DNA from: Streptomyces griseoruber
GTDB lineage: Bacteria > Actinomycetota > Actinomycetes > Streptomycetales > Streptomycetaceae
Direction: 5' to 3'
NCBI RefSeq assembly: GCF_001514205.1
Contig: NZ_KQ948763.1
Span: 871,084-935,083, forward strand
Length of the DNA stretch: 64,000 nucleotides
Part shown: positions 25,153 to 33,874 of the stretch, one piece after another
Layout of the letters: each line of letters starts with the position of its first letter
Position numbering within the stretch: position 1 is the first letter of the stretch
Program-made: the position numbers and the translations under genes
Notes under the pieces: model-generated
What the model was told of the DNA's origin: nothing
Database searches by the model: none
The model's input: only the letters and a program-made list of their open reading frames with translations

Positions 25153-25198
25153 GGACTCATAATCCGTCGGCCGTGGGTTCGAGTCCCACCCGCCCCAC
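25153..25198 (+). repeat. tRNA 3'-half, att-like direct repeat copy B
   Basis: Identical over 46 bp to the copy near 11.5 kb, again with anticodon loop CTCATAA, T-arm and acceptor strand but no 5' half. Same orientation, 13,627 bp apart. The pair brackets the TetR-to-OpuC segment, as expected for attachment-site scars of one or several integrations into the same tRNA gene. Confidence 0.8.
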
Positions 25199-25264
25199 CT
25201 GTGCAGGTCCCTGACCTGCGGAAACGTTCATTTTGTCCTGCCGGATCGTCCACTTCGTCTGAAC

Positions 25265-25297
25265 GGACTGAATCCGCTGCCCGTGGGTTCGGCCTCG
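25265..25297 (+). repeat. Degenerate third tRNA-half-like copy
   Basis: GGACTGAATCCGCTGCCCGT followed by GGGTTCGGCCTCG resembles the exact repeats (GGACTCATAATCCGTCGGCC, GTGGGTTCGAGTCC) with several changes, and is also preceded by CTGACCTGCGGAAAC as in copies A and B. It suggests an older integration scar next to copy B. Confidence 0.4.
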
Positions 25298-25569
25298 TTG
25301 CCGGGTCCGGTGGTGTGCACGTCTCTGACCTGCGCGGATGTTCCAGGTCGCTGCGGTTGTACTCGCGGTACACGGCTCCGGCGGCTGGTCGGGCACTGGA
25401 TTCTGGACGCTGGCTGGACGCGAGGAAACCGGAAGGGGGCGCTCCGGTGCCGATCCATCCATGCTGCTCAGGGGTGTAGCAGGGTAGGTGCGGTGTGGTG
25501 GCGACTGGGCTCTCTCGTCTGCTCGTGCTGTCACCGACGTGGGCGGTCGGCGTGAGGAAGAAACGGTGA

Positions 25570-25765
25570 GTCCGCGGTGGTCGTAGAAGGCGACGCCGAG
25601 ACCCGCGTCCGTGAACAGATGCGCGTACGGGAAGCCGATCTCCGCGACGCTCCCGATGCCTTCATGGGCGATCACGACGGGCACCGGCCCTGTCGCGTCC
25701 TCGGGAAGGTAGAGCCTGCCGCGAAGGGTGATCTCCCCCACCGGGATGTCCAAGGAATGGTGCAT
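25570..25765 (-). pseudogene. Alpha/beta-hydrolase N-terminal fragment
   Basis: MHHSLDIPVGEITLRGRLYL, then GPVPVVIAHEGIGSVAEIGFPYAHLFTDAGLGVAFYDHRG, is the start of a dienelactone-hydrolase-like alpha/beta hydrolase up to the strand and oxyanion region before the nucleophile elbow. After DHRG the frame stays open but the sequence becomes meaningless, so the gene is cut near the island edge. The nucleophile Ser, acid and His are all absent. Divergent from the LysR gene, an arrangement typical for such pairs. Confidence 0.68.
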
Positions 25766-25927
25766 GCGCGTGTCCTCTCTGACTCGCTCACGATGCTCGA
25801 TCCGTCTCGGCCGGGCGTCCTCATCAGGGCCGTACAGCCGCTGTTCCAGTCTCATCGCGACCACAACATCTGTACAGTGGAACTTTGTTATGGGTTTCAT
25901 TCACGACATGGATGAAGACGGAACGCG

Positions 25928-26815
25928 ATGGGTCTCGATCTGAATCTGCTCGTGCCGCTGAACGCGCTGCTCCAGGAGCGGAGCGTGACGGCCGCGGCGC
26001 ACCGTATCGGCCTCTCCCAACCGGCCTGCAGCGCGGCGCTCAAGCGACTGCGAAGGCACTTCGGCGATGAACTGCTGGTCCGAGTCCCCGGCCAGGGAAC
26101 CCAGCTCACGCTGCTGGCCGAGCGCCTGCGCGATCGGGTCTCACTGCTGGCCGCGGAACTCGACGGCGTCTTCGCGGCCAACGCCGGCCTGCAACCGGGG
26201 TCGCTCGACCGTGAGTTCTCCCTGCTGCTCTCCGACGCCGAATGCAGCGCGCTCGCCCCGCCACTGGTGCGCGAAGTCACGGCGCACGGCTCCGGTGCGC
26301 GTATCCGCCTGGATCTGCTCACGAACGACATGCGGGCGGGGATCGTCGAGGAGATCGACAGGCATGATGCCGTGATCGTGCCCCGGGTCGCGCTCCCGGA
26401 CGGGACGCCGTCGCTCGACCTCTACGAGGACCAGTGGGTGCGCATCGTCAGCGCGACGCGGCAGTCCGAGGACGACGATCTCGAGCAGGCACGGTGGGCC
26501 GTCTGCTACGACGCGCCGTTGATGCCATGGTCGCCGGGCCAGCTGCTGGAGAGGGAGGGCGTCGCCGGGGCGATCGCCGTGCGAGTGGAGAGCTTCGTGG
26601 AACTGTTCCCGCTGGTGGCGGGTGCGGATCTCACCGCGCTCGTGCCCCGGCGGCTGGCAGACGCGTGGTGCGGGTCGACGGGAACGCGCCCCGCCCGGGT
26701 CCCCGCATCTCTTGCCCGGCCCTTCGTCATCGCGATGGCGTGGTCTCCGCGGTGGGTGTACGACCCGGCCCACCGCTGGTTCCGGGACCGGGTGGCCGCC
26801 GCCGCGCGGTGTTGA
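25928..26815 (+). CDS. LysR-family transcriptional regulator
   Basis: This 295-residue LTTR has an N-terminal HTH (DLNLLVPLNALLQERSVTAAAHRIGLSQPACSAALKRLRRHFGDELLVR) and a C-terminal effector domain resembling NodD/PcpR-type regulators (IVPRVALPDGTPSLDLYEDQWVRIVS; WRFRDRV-like end). It is intact, but its divergent partner hydrolase is truncated, so its original target is lost. The upstream region includes the AT-rich GTACAGTGGAACTTTGTTAT, a likely promoter. Confidence 0.85.
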   Translation: MGLDLNLLVPLNALLQERSVTAAAHRIGLSQPACSAALKRLRRHFGDELLVRVPGQGTQLTLLAERLRDRVSLLAAELDGVFAANAGLQPGSLDREFSLLLSDAECSALAPPLVREVTAHGSGARIRLDLLTNDMRAGIVEEIDRHDAVIVPRVALPDGTPSLDLYEDQWVRIVSATRQSEDDDLEQARWAVCYDAPLMPWSPGQLLEREGVAGAIAVRVESFVELFPLVAGADLTALVPRRLADAWCGSTGTRPARVPASLARPFVIAMAWSPRWVYDPAHRWFRDRVAAAARC

Positions 26816-26938
26816 CGACGCGAGCCGGTTTTTCTCGGCCGATGTGATCGACCGTACTGGAGCAAGCACCCCTCCGAAGGCCGAAGGCCGCGACTGAAGG
26901 GACGCGGCCATTCTCCGGCCGGGAGCCGGATGTGGTCG

Positions 26939-27660
26939 TCACTGTGCATTCGGCATGCGGACGGCCGTGAAGCGATGCTCGGTCTCGTCGAGGGCAGTGA
27001 GCTGAGCGAGGATTTCTCCCGAGGAATCCCCGATGACCTTCTGCAGGAACGGTGTGCGGTCGAGGAGGGCATCGCGTGCGGGCCGCAGTGGTGCCGGTGC
27101 GTGGTGGAAGACCTGGCCCAGCATCCATGCCTGCTGGACCTGGCGGGCGGTGTGCGGCTTGCGCGGTGCCTCGAACGCGTCGAGTGCGGCCCGCACGGCG
27201 ATGTAGTCGGACAGGTCTACTCCGGCCAGGCGGCGGCCGAGGAAGTAGCCGTCCTCAGTGGCTATCCCGGCACCGTAGGCGGCGCAGGGCGAGGTGGCGT
27301 GGGCGGCGTCGCCGACGAGCGTGGCCCGGCCCTTCGACCACTGCTTGATCGGCTTGCGGTCGCGCAGCACCCAGTGCTGCACGTTCTCCGGGTCGGTGGC
27401 GGCGATCAGCTGCGGCAGCGGGGCGGCGAAGTCGGCGCCCATCGCTGTGGCGGTGGCGTGCCGGTCTCCCGTGAACTCCTGGCGGGCGTCGTGAGCGCTG
27501 AGGACCCACCACTGGAATCCGTCGCGACCCTTGTGCCGGATGGCGGTCCAACTGCCCTGCACCGTCCGGTTGTGGGAGATGACGCGCAGTCCTCTCTCCG
27601 CCCGGACGTCCTCGTCGAAGGTATACCCGCCGAAGATGTGCAGGTTGTGTTCGCGCTTGG
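26939..27660 (-). pseudogene. FAD-dependent aromatic monooxygenase, C-terminal fragment
   Basis: The frame reads KREHNLHIFGGYTFDEDVRA, HNRTVQGSWTAIRHKGRDGFQWWVLS and onward to the FAD-ribityl motif RATLVGDAAHATSPCAAYGAGIATEDGYFL and a normal C-terminus. The N-terminal FAD-binding GxGxxG half is missing; upstream the sequence changes abruptly into a fragment of a CoA-transferase gene on the other strand. About 240 of ~400 residues remain. An internal GTG near 27562 could start a shorter polypeptide but would lack the dinucleotide fold. Confidence 0.72.
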
Positions 27661-27749
27661 GTGTATTGCTTGTCCGCGGCCTGTTCGCCGGTCAGCTCCA
27701 CCACCGGGCGAGTTCGGCGGCGGCGCGGGCGGCCATCTGGTTCCGCGTC

Positions 27750-28047
27750 CAGCCGGAGAATGTGGTCACTCTCGTCCGGCGCACCCTGTGGGGCTCCAAC
27801 AACTGCGGCGTGGACGGACAGGGTCTGGGCATCCTGCTCGCCGCGGGCCGGATCGCTCGCGTCACCGGCTCCTACGTGGGCGAGAACAAGGAGTTCGCCC
27901 GCCAGTACACTGGAGGTCGAACTCGTACGCGCCTGGCGCGGCGACCGCCACGGCAACCTCGTCTTCCGCAAGGCGTCGGCCAACTTCAACCCGCTCGCGG
28001 CGATGGCCGGCCGCACCCTTCTGGACGCCCGCCTTGCGCAAGGCGGG
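27750..28047 (+). pseudogene. Acid CoA-transferase subunit A remnant (ScoA/PcaI-like)
   Basis: ENVVTLVRRTLWGSNNCGVD and GLGILLAAGRIARVTGSYVGENKEFARQY are subunit-A sequence. The gene then skips the middle and resumes in another frame with LEVELVRAWRGDRHGNLVFRKASANFNPLAAMAGRTLL. So there is an internal deletion plus frameshift and no start or end. It could derive from succinyl-CoA:3-ketoacid or 3-oxoadipate CoA-transferase; the latter would complete the hydroxyquinol pathway encoded further right, but this copy is dead. Confidence 0.7.
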
Positions 28048-28098
28048 CGGGGCGGATGCGGTCATGTCGGTCTCGGTGTGGCTGGCGTGGAGCGGGGT

Positions 28099-29355
28099 TC
28101 AGGCGGATGCTGTGCGGGCCGGGTTCCAGGCCCGCCGCCGGGCCACCAGCAGTCCGAGCGCGACCGCCGCGCTTGCCAGCCCCAGCAGTCCCACGGCGCC
28201 GGCCAGAGTGCCGACCGCCGACTCCACGGCGAGCAGCACCAGCGGGCACACGAAACAGCCACCGAAGTAGGCCGCCATCCACAGCCCCGTGCCCCGGCCG
28301 CGGTCCCTGTACTCCAGCCGGGACATGGCACTGGTGAGGAGCGCCGGCAACAGCATCCCCGTACCCAGGCAGTTGATCACCGCACCGACCACCAGCAGGG
28401 GGACACTGCCGGCGAGGAACATCACGCCGAAGCCGGCCGCGCAGATGGCGAAGACGGTGGGCATCATCGGGTCCGGGGAGCGCTTCAGACGCGCGAAGGT
28501 GATTGCTCCGGCCACCGTGGCGGCGCTCGCGACCGCAGTGGCCAGACCGATCACACCGGTGTTCTCCACCCCGAGGCCGTCGAGCAGGTACGCCATCTCC
28601 ACCGGGACGGTGTAGAAGACCGTCGCCCCGAAGAAGGTCAAGGCGCAGATGCCCGCCATCTGCCGCCAAGGGAACGGGCGACGTGCGGGCTGGACACCCT
28701 CCGTGGCTCTCTCCGTGGCCTCGCGCACCGCCGGACTGGGGAGGGCGAGGGCCAGCATCGGGGCGAGCAGCAGGCTCACCGCGTAGACCCAGAACGGAAC
28801 TCGCCAGCCCGCCGCGCCGGCAGCGCCGCCGAGCACGAAGAAGGCCGTGGCGGCCGCGGAGGCGCACATGGTCTGCAGGGCGAGGTACTTCACCCGCCGG
28901 TGACCGGAGTAGTAGTCCCCGATCAGGGTGGTGCAGCAGGTCATGATGGCGGCCTCGGTGACGCCGACCAGGGCTCGGCTGGCGATGATCGCGCCCAGCG
29001 AGTCCAGCCAGAGCGGTGCTGTGCCGAACAGCGCGTACAGGACGGTCGCCACCAGCAGCAGACGCTTGCGGCCCAAGCGGTCGACGATCACCCCGGCGAA
29101 CGGGGCCAGCAGCGCCAGCGCCAAGGCCGGAACGGTCAGCGCCAGCGGAACCAGCGCCTTGGCGCCGGGGATCGACGCGAAGTGGTCCTGCATCTTCGGC
29201 AGCACAGGAGCGATCAGTACCGCCCCCAGCACGGGCAGACAGCTGCCCGCCATCAGCGCGGTCACCCTCAGCCGGTGCGCCGGGCCCGACACGCTCACGG
29301 GCGGCGGGGCGGAGTCATCGATCGCGGGGGAGGACAAGGGCGCGGAAGCGGGCAT
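28099..29355 (-). CDS. MFS transporter, likely aromatic-acid permease
   Basis: This 418-residue protein with about 12 hydrophobic helices has the MFS loop motif GVIVDRLGRKRLLLVATVLYALFG between TM2 and TM3. The chosen ATG is preceded by a well-placed GGAG (TGGAGTCACC); a longer frame upstream adds an unlikely Pro/Ser tail. Position at the end of an aromatic-catabolic cluster suggests uptake of the pathway substrate, but the fold is equally close to DHA-type drug exporters. Confidence 0.8.
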   Translation of the reverse strand: MPASAPLSSPAIDDSAPPPVSVSGPAHRLRVTALMAGSCLPVLGAVLIAPVLPKMQDHFASIPGAKALVPLALTVPALALALLAPFAGVIVDRLGRKRLLLVATVLYALFGTAPLWLDSLGAIIASRALVGVTEAAIMTCCTTLIGDYYSGHRRVKYLALQTMCASAAATAFFVLGGAAGAAGWRVPFWVYAVSLLLAPMLALALPSPAVREATERATEGVQPARRPFPWRQMAGICALTFFGATVFYTVPVEMAYLLDGLGVENTGVIGLATAVASAATVAGAITFARLKRSPDPMMPTVFAICAAGFGVMFLAGSVPLLVVGAVINCLGTGMLLPALLTSAMSRLEYRDRGRGTGLWMAAYFGGCFVCPLVLLAVESAVGTLAGAVGLLGLASAAVALGLLVARRRAWNPARTASA

Positions 29356-29686
29356 GGTGACTCCAGGGGACGATGTGTGGGAGCGGGCATGCCGCACCGG
29401 CGCGGGCGGCGCTCGGCATGCGGCGGAGGACATCACGCCGACGGGGGGCGGGGACGTGGCGTGCGGGTGGGACGACTATGCGGTCTCCGGGGGCAGCCGC
29501 CCACCCTCCGTGCGATCGGTATCCCGGATGTGGCGCATCCGCGCGACGAATGGGGTGTGGCGGCCCGAGCAGGTCGGGCTGTGACATGTGAGCAGTTCCG
29601 GGGAGCCCGAAAGGCCCGGGCGCGCAGGGCACGTGCGTCGGGGCCAGGGCACAGACCGGGCCTCGACCGGCTGCGTCCGGATCCGC
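29356..29686. other. Intergenic region, nothing recognised
   Basis: This 331-nt stretch lies upstream of the MFS gene and downstream of the first FAH-family gene. It must contain the MFS promoter or the operon end, but no hairpin, operator or gene was recognised. Confidence 0.4.
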
Positions 29687-30640
29687 TCAGGGGCGGCTGC
29701 GGGGACGTCGGCGGCCGGTCGGCAGGGGTACCGGCTCGGGGCCGGGGACGACGGTGTTGCGGACGGAGCCGAGGACGTCCGCGGTGAGAGTGACGGTGTC
29801 GCCGGGCTTGAGCGGAGGCGGGACCTGTTCGCCTCGGATGCTCCACAGTTCCGCCAGGCAGCCGCCGTTGCCGCAGGTGCCCGAGCCGAGTACGTCGCCG
29901 GGGCGGACGACGGTGCCGCGCGAGGCGTAGGCGACCATCTCCTCGAAGGTCCAGCTCATGTTGGACAGCAGGTCCTTGCCGACGACCTCGCCGTTGATCT
30001 CCGAGGTCAGGGCGAGTCGCAGACATCCGTCGGCGTCCCGGTACGGTTCCACCTCGTCCGGCGTCACGAGGTAGGGGCCGAGGGTGGTGGCGGTGTCCTT
30101 GCCCTTGCAGGGACCGAGTCCGACCTGCATTTCGCGGATCTGGAGGTCGCGGGCCGACCAGTCGTTGAACAGGGTGTATCCGGCGATGTGGTCACGTGCC
30201 TGCTCGGGGGTCAGGTCGCGACCCTCACGGCCGATGATTACCGCGACCTCGAGTTCGAAGTCCAGCAGCCGGCTGCCTGGCGGGTACGGTACGTCGTCGT
30301 GTGCGCCGATGAGGGCGTGCGGGTTGGTGAAGTAGAAGGTCGGCGCGTCGTACCACGCCTCCGGTACGTCCTGAGTGCGCTCTTGGGAGCGCCGCACGCC
30401 CTCGATGTGTTCTTCGAAAGTGACGAAGTCTCTCACCGACGGCGGTTCGAGGGGCGGCAGCAGTCGTACCGCGTCCAGCGACACCGGGTCCGACAGGGCT
30501 GCGAGCTCTGTGGCTGCCCGTGGGAGACCGGAGTGGATCAGGCCGAGCAGCGTCGTGCCGTCGGGGAAGGGGCGTACGGCGGCACCGTCGACCACGCCGC
30601 AGTGACGGCGGCCTCGGTGCTCGTACGTGGCGAAGCGCAT
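29687..30640 (-). CDS. Fumarylacetoacetate hydrolase family protein (copy 1)
   Basis: This 317-residue FAH-superfamily enzyme has the core FELEVAVIIGREGRDLTPEQARDHIAGYTLFNDWSARDLQ (metal ligands E and D), GPCKGKDTATTLGPYLVTPDE and GTVVRPGDVLGSGTCGNGG. Members hydrolyse or hydrate ring-cleavage products such as 2-oxo-hept-3-ene-dioate or acylpyruvates. The start MRFATYEHRG is typical; the frame is open further upstream without support. Downstream of the extradiol dioxygenase in the same direction, so it probably acts late in the same meta-cleavage pathway. Confidence 0.85.
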   Translation of the reverse strand: MRFATYEHRGRRHCGVVDGAAVRPFPDGTTLLGLIHSGLPRAATELAALSDPVSLDAVRLLPPLEPPSVRDFVTFEEHIEGVRRSQERTQDVPEAWYDAPTFYFTNPHALIGAHDDVPYPPGSRLLDFELEVAVIIGREGRDLTPEQARDHIAGYTLFNDWSARDLQIREMQVGLGPCKGKDTATTLGPYLVTPDEVEPYRDADGCLRLALTSEINGEVVGKDLLSNMSWTFEEMVAYASRGTVVRPGDVLGSGTCGNGGCLAELWSIRGEQVPPPLKPGDTVTLTADVLGSVRNTVVPGPEPVPLPTGRRRPRSRP

Positions 30641-30731
30641 GCGGGACTCCAAGGGTCTGGGCTGGACCGGGGACGCGGCGGGCACTCAGGGCCGGAGCGG
30701 GGTGTCACCGCGCCCCCGGAGTGGGAGAGGA

Positions 30732-31670
30732 TCAGACCGGCGGGGCGACGAAGCAGCCGCGGTCGACGTCGTTGAAGGACTCCTTGGCGACCATCTCGTT
30801 GACGGGGTTCGCGGTGCCCCACTGGTCCGAGACCTGTTCGGTGGAGAAGTCGTAGACGTGGGGGTGCCAGGTGTCCTCGTCCAGCTGCTCCAGCTCGGTG
30901 GTGTACTCCAGGGTGTTGCCGTGCGGGTCGTGGAAGTAGGAGAAGGTGTTGTCGCCCGCCAGGTGACGGCCGGGGCCCCACACCTTGTGCACGCCGGCCC
31001 GCAGCAGACGGCCGGTGCCGCGCATGTACTCGTCGATGCCGCGCATCTCGAAGGAGATGTGGTGCAGGGAGGTGTGCGGGCCCTGAGCGATGGCCATGGA
31101 GTGGTGCTGGCTGCTGATCCGCATGAAGTGCATGGCCTCGCCCATGCGCGGGTGCCAGAGGGTGTCGGAGAGGCGGAAGCCCAGGTGCCGCTCGTACCAC
31201 TCCCTGGTCACGTTGAGATCGGGGGAGTTGAGGACGACGTGCGACAGCTTGACCGGGATCGATTCCTTCTCCTCGATCTTGCGGTGCTGCCGTACGGCGA
31301 CGTCCGCGGAGACCTCGATGGTGCGGCCGTCGATGTCGAAGAAGCGGAAGCCGTAGCCGCCGCCGGGGGTGTCGAGCTTGCCGGGCCGCGAGATCAACCG
31401 GGCGCCGTCGGCGAGGAGTCGCTCGGCGAGGGTGTCGACGTCGGCGGGGGTGGCCGCTCCGAAGGAGACCAGGTCGAGGCGCTTCTCCTCGGCCTTGCGT
31501 AGCCGCACGATGTACTGCTCGGGGCTGCCCTCGGCGGCGAGGAAGGAGATCCCGGAGTCCTCGCTGGTCTTGGTCAGGCCCCAGACGCCGGCGTAGAAGT
31601 CGAGCTGTTTGTCGTAGTCGGGAACGGCCAGGTCGACGTGGCGCAGGTGGGTGAGCAGGCGGTCGCTCAT
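30732..31670 (-). CDS. Extradiol ring-cleavage dioxygenase (VOC family, catechol 2,3-dioxygenase-like)
   Basis: This 312-residue two-domain VOC protein: N-terminal LRHVDLAVPDYDKQLDFYAGVWGL, C-terminal domain with the Fe ligands as in type I extradiol enzymes, His in KLSHVVLNSPDL, His in SLHHISFEM and Glu in GNTLEYTTELEQL. It would cleave a catechol-type ring meta to the hydroxyls. The gene is preceded by GGAGCCCCACCC on its strand and lies 25 nt after the amidohydrolase gene. Substrate unknown; the preceding FAD monooxygenase probably supplies the diol. Confidence 0.87.
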   Translation of the reverse strand: MSDRLLTHLRHVDLAVPDYDKQLDFYAGVWGLTKTSEDSGISFLAAEGSPEQYIVRLRKAEEKRLDLVSFGAATPADVDTLAERLLADGARLISRPGKLDTPGGGYGFRFFDIDGRTIEVSADVAVRQHRKIEEKESIPVKLSHVVLNSPDLNVTREWYERHLGFRLSDTLWHPRMGEAMHFMRISSQHHSMAIAQGPHTSLHHISFEMRGIDEYMRGTGRLLRAGVHKVWGPGRHLAGDNTFSYFHDPHGNTLEYTTELEQLDEDTWHPHVYDFSTEQVSDQWGTANPVNEMVAKESFNDVDRGCFVAPPV

Positions 31671-31695
31671 GGGTGGGGCTCCTGTTCTCGTGGCC

Positions 31696-32688
31696 TCAGA
31701 CAAGGCGCAGCAGCGATGCCGCGTTGGCACCGCGGATGGCGTGGTAGTCGAGATCGGGCAGGTCGGCGTCGCGCAGGGCGGCCAGCGGGTCGTCGGTGCC
31801 CATGTCGAAGGGGAAGTCGGAGCCCAGCAGCACTCGGTCGGCGCCCGCGCTGCGGATCAGCTCGCGCAGGACGGACGGTTCGTGGACGAGCGAGTCGAAG
31901 TACAGCCGCTTGAGGTAGCTGCTGGGCGGGTGGGCGCAGCCGCGGGCGTCGGGGCGGACCCGCCAGGCGTGGTCGGAGCGGCCGATGTGGCCGGGGAGGT
32001 ATCCGCCTCCGTGCGCGGCGATCAGCTTCAGCTCCGGGTGCCGGTCCAGGACCCCGGAGAAGATCAGATGAGACAGCGCGACGGCGTTCTCGGTGGGCTG
32101 GCCGACGGTGTTGGACAGATACCAGCGGTCCAGGCGCTCATCGAGGGTGCAGCCGTAGGGGTGGAGGAAGAGCAGCGCCCCGGTCTCCTCGGCGCGGGTC
32201 CACAAGGGTTCGTAGGCCGGATCCGACAGTTCGAGGCCGGGTGCGTGCGAGGAGAGCTCGACGCCCGACAGGCCCTGCTCCAGGGCGTGTTCGAGAGCTT
32301 CGACGGCCAGGCGCGGATGCTGGAGCGGGACCAGCCCGAGACCGCGCAGTCGCTCCGGGGCCTGGGCGCAGTGCGCCGCGGTACCGGTGTTGGCCAGCTC
32401 CCACACGGTGCGGGCGAGGTCTTCGTCGGCCCAGTAGTGGTAGTCGGGGACAGGGGACACCAGCTGTACGTCGACACGGCAGGCGTCCATCGCGGCCAGC
32501 CGGGCCTTGACATCCGTCAGCTTGGGGATACGGTCGCGGATCATCGGCCCGTTGACGGCGAGGGCCTGCGGGCCGGCCCGGCGGGCCTCCAGTTCGCGGG
32601 CGGCGGCCCGTTCCGGCCGCCCGGCCACGGTTTCCTCGACCTCGGGGAGCAGGACGTGGGCGTGGACGTCGATGGTCGGCGTTGTCAC
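31696..32688 (-). CDS. Amidohydrolase_2 family protein, ACMSD-like decarboxylase
   Basis: This 330-residue metal-dependent TIM-barrel enzyme has HxH in IDVHAHVLL at the N-terminus, LFLHPYG, LIAAHGGGYLPGHIGRSDHAW and the metal-binding Asp in VLLGSDFPFDMG. These match the amidohydrolase_2 decarboxylases (2-amino-3-carboxymuconate semialdehyde decarboxylase, gamma-resorcylate decarboxylase). With an extradiol dioxygenase next to it, decarboxylation of a carboxylated ring-cleavage product is the likely step. The GTG start overlaps the monooxygenase stop (GTGA). Confidence 0.84.
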   Translation of the reverse strand: MTTPTIDVHAHVLLPEVEETVAGRPERAAARELEARRAGPQALAVNGPMIRDRIPKLTDVKARLAAMDACRVDVQLVSPVPDYHYWADEDLARTVWELANTGTAAHCAQAPERLRGLGLVPLQHPRLAVEALEHALEQGLSGVELSSHAPGLELSDPAYEPLWTRAEETGALLFLHPYGCTLDERLDRWYLSNTVGQPTENAVALSHLIFSGVLDRHPELKLIAAHGGGYLPGHIGRSDHAWRVRPDARGCAHPPSSYLKRLYFDSLVHEPSVLRELIRSAGADRVLLGSDFPFDMGTDDPLAALRDADLPDLDYHAIRGANAASLLRLV

Positions 32689-33815
32689 GGCAACTCCGTC
32701 AGCGCGGTCATCGTGCGGCCGATCAGACCGGGCACGTCGGCGTCGCGGACCCCGTCCAGCTGCCACTGGCAGATCTGGACGGAGCCGTCGACCACCATCC
32801 GGACCCGGGGGACGCGGCGCTCGTAGTAGGCGGTGAGCAGGTCGTCGTCCCAGACGTCGTGGGCGGCGAGCAGTTCCGCGAGGACCAGTGCGTCCTCCAG
32901 GGACATCGCGGCGCCCTGGGCGAGCGTGGGAGGACAGGAGTGCGCGGCGTCGCCGACGAGGACGACGCGGCCCCGGTGCCAGGAGCCCTCGACCAGGTGC
33001 CGGGTGAACCAGGTGTAGTTGACCTTCTTCGGGTCGGTGATGGACTCGCGGATCTCGTTCCAGGCGCCGCCGTATCCCTCGGCGAGACGGCGCATCTCAT
33101 CGGCGTGGGTGTCGGGGTCGAGGCTCGCCCGGTCCCGCTTCGGTTCGACGAGGTACGCGTAGAGGGTGTTCTGGCCTGTGGGGGTGTAGCCGGCGATGTA
33201 GCAGGGCCCTCCGTAGGTGAGGTCGGTGCGCTCGACGCTCTGGGGACGCGGGGCGGAGACGCGCCAGATGCCCATGCCGACAGGCTCGGGCCGCTCGCTG
33301 ATACCGATCAGTGCGCGGGTGGCGGAGTGCAGCCCGTCGGCGGCGACGACCAGGTCGTACCGTCCGGTGGTGCCGTCGCTGAAACCGACGTCGACCCCGG
33401 TCCCGTCCTGCTCCAGGCTCTGGACGGTGGTGCCGAGCCGGACCCGGGCGCCGGATCCTCGTACCGCCTCGGTGAGGATGCGCTGGAGGTCGGCGCGCTG
33501 CATGCCGACGACGGCGGGAAAGTCGGGGCCGCCGGTGCGGTGGTCCGGCTGGACGTGCAGCACGGTCCCGTCGGGGGCGGTGAGGCCGAGGGTGTCGAAT
33601 CCGAAGCCGTGCTTCTCGGCTTCCTCCCACACTCCGATCTCGCGCAGGACGCGCAGAGCGTTGCCCTGGGTGGTGATTCCGGATCCGGAGACGTTCCAGT
33701 CGGGTCTGATTTCGACGAGGTCGACGTCGATGCCGGCTTTGCGGAGCAGGACGGCCAGGCCGTTTCCTGCGGTACCGCCGCCGACGACGAGGACGCTGCG
33801 GGCGTCGCTGCTCAT
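32685..33815 (-). CDS. FAD-dependent aromatic monooxygenase
   Basis: This 376-residue single-component flavin hydroxylase has dinucleotide motif VLVVGGGTAGNGLAVLL, the middle DG-type motif YDLVVAADGLHSATR and the FAD motif GRVVLVGDAAHSCPPTLAQGAAMSLEDALVLAE. It resembles 6-hydroxynicotinate/salicylate-type hydroxylases and would hydroxylate an aromatic acid with NAD(P)H and oxygen to make the substrate of the extradiol dioxygenase. Translationally coupled to the amidohydrolase gene, it lies 59 nt after the cyclase gene. Confidence 0.87.
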   Translation of the reverse strand: MSSDARSVLVVGGGTAGNGLAVLLRKAGIDVDLVEIRPDWNVSGSGITTQGNALRVLREIGVWEEAEKHGFGFDTLGLTAPDGTVLHVQPDHRTGGPDFPAVVGMQRADLQRILTEAVRGSGARVRLGTTVQSLEQDGTGVDVGFSDGTTGRYDLVVAADGLHSATRALIGISERPEPVGMGIWRVSAPRPQSVERTDLTYGGPCYIAGYTPTGQNTLYAYLVEPKRDRASLDPDTHADEMRRLAEGYGGAWNEIRESITDPKKVNYTWFTRHLVEGSWHRGRVVLVGDAAHSCPPTLAQGAAMSLEDALVLAELLAAHDVWDDDLLTAYYERRVPRVRMVVDGSVQICQWQLDGVRDADVPGLIGRTMTALTELP

Positions 33816-33874
33816 GACCAACTCCCTTGTTGGACGCGGATGGGGTGGGACTGCGGGTTCTGCGGGGGGACGGG

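Larger units (their letters stand above)
24981..25569. other. Non-coding island edge between module copy 3 and the hydrolase fragment
   Basis: No gene is seen. The stretch contains the second exact tRNA 3'-half repeat and a degenerate third copy. About 60 nt before the exact copy (GTCTGACCTGCAAGAACGGC to CCAAGATCCCCAAT) align with the flank of copy A. The rest is unassigned and probably junction debris. Confidence 0.5.

Noticed and set aside
11526..25198. Functional tRNA genes at the two repeats
   Set aside because: Neither copy has a D-arm or 5' acceptor strand upstream, so both are 3' halves only.
11036..25569. An integrase or excisionase gene for the tRNA-bounded segment
   Set aside because: No tyrosine or serine recombinase motif was found on either strand in or beside the segment; only IS remains are present.
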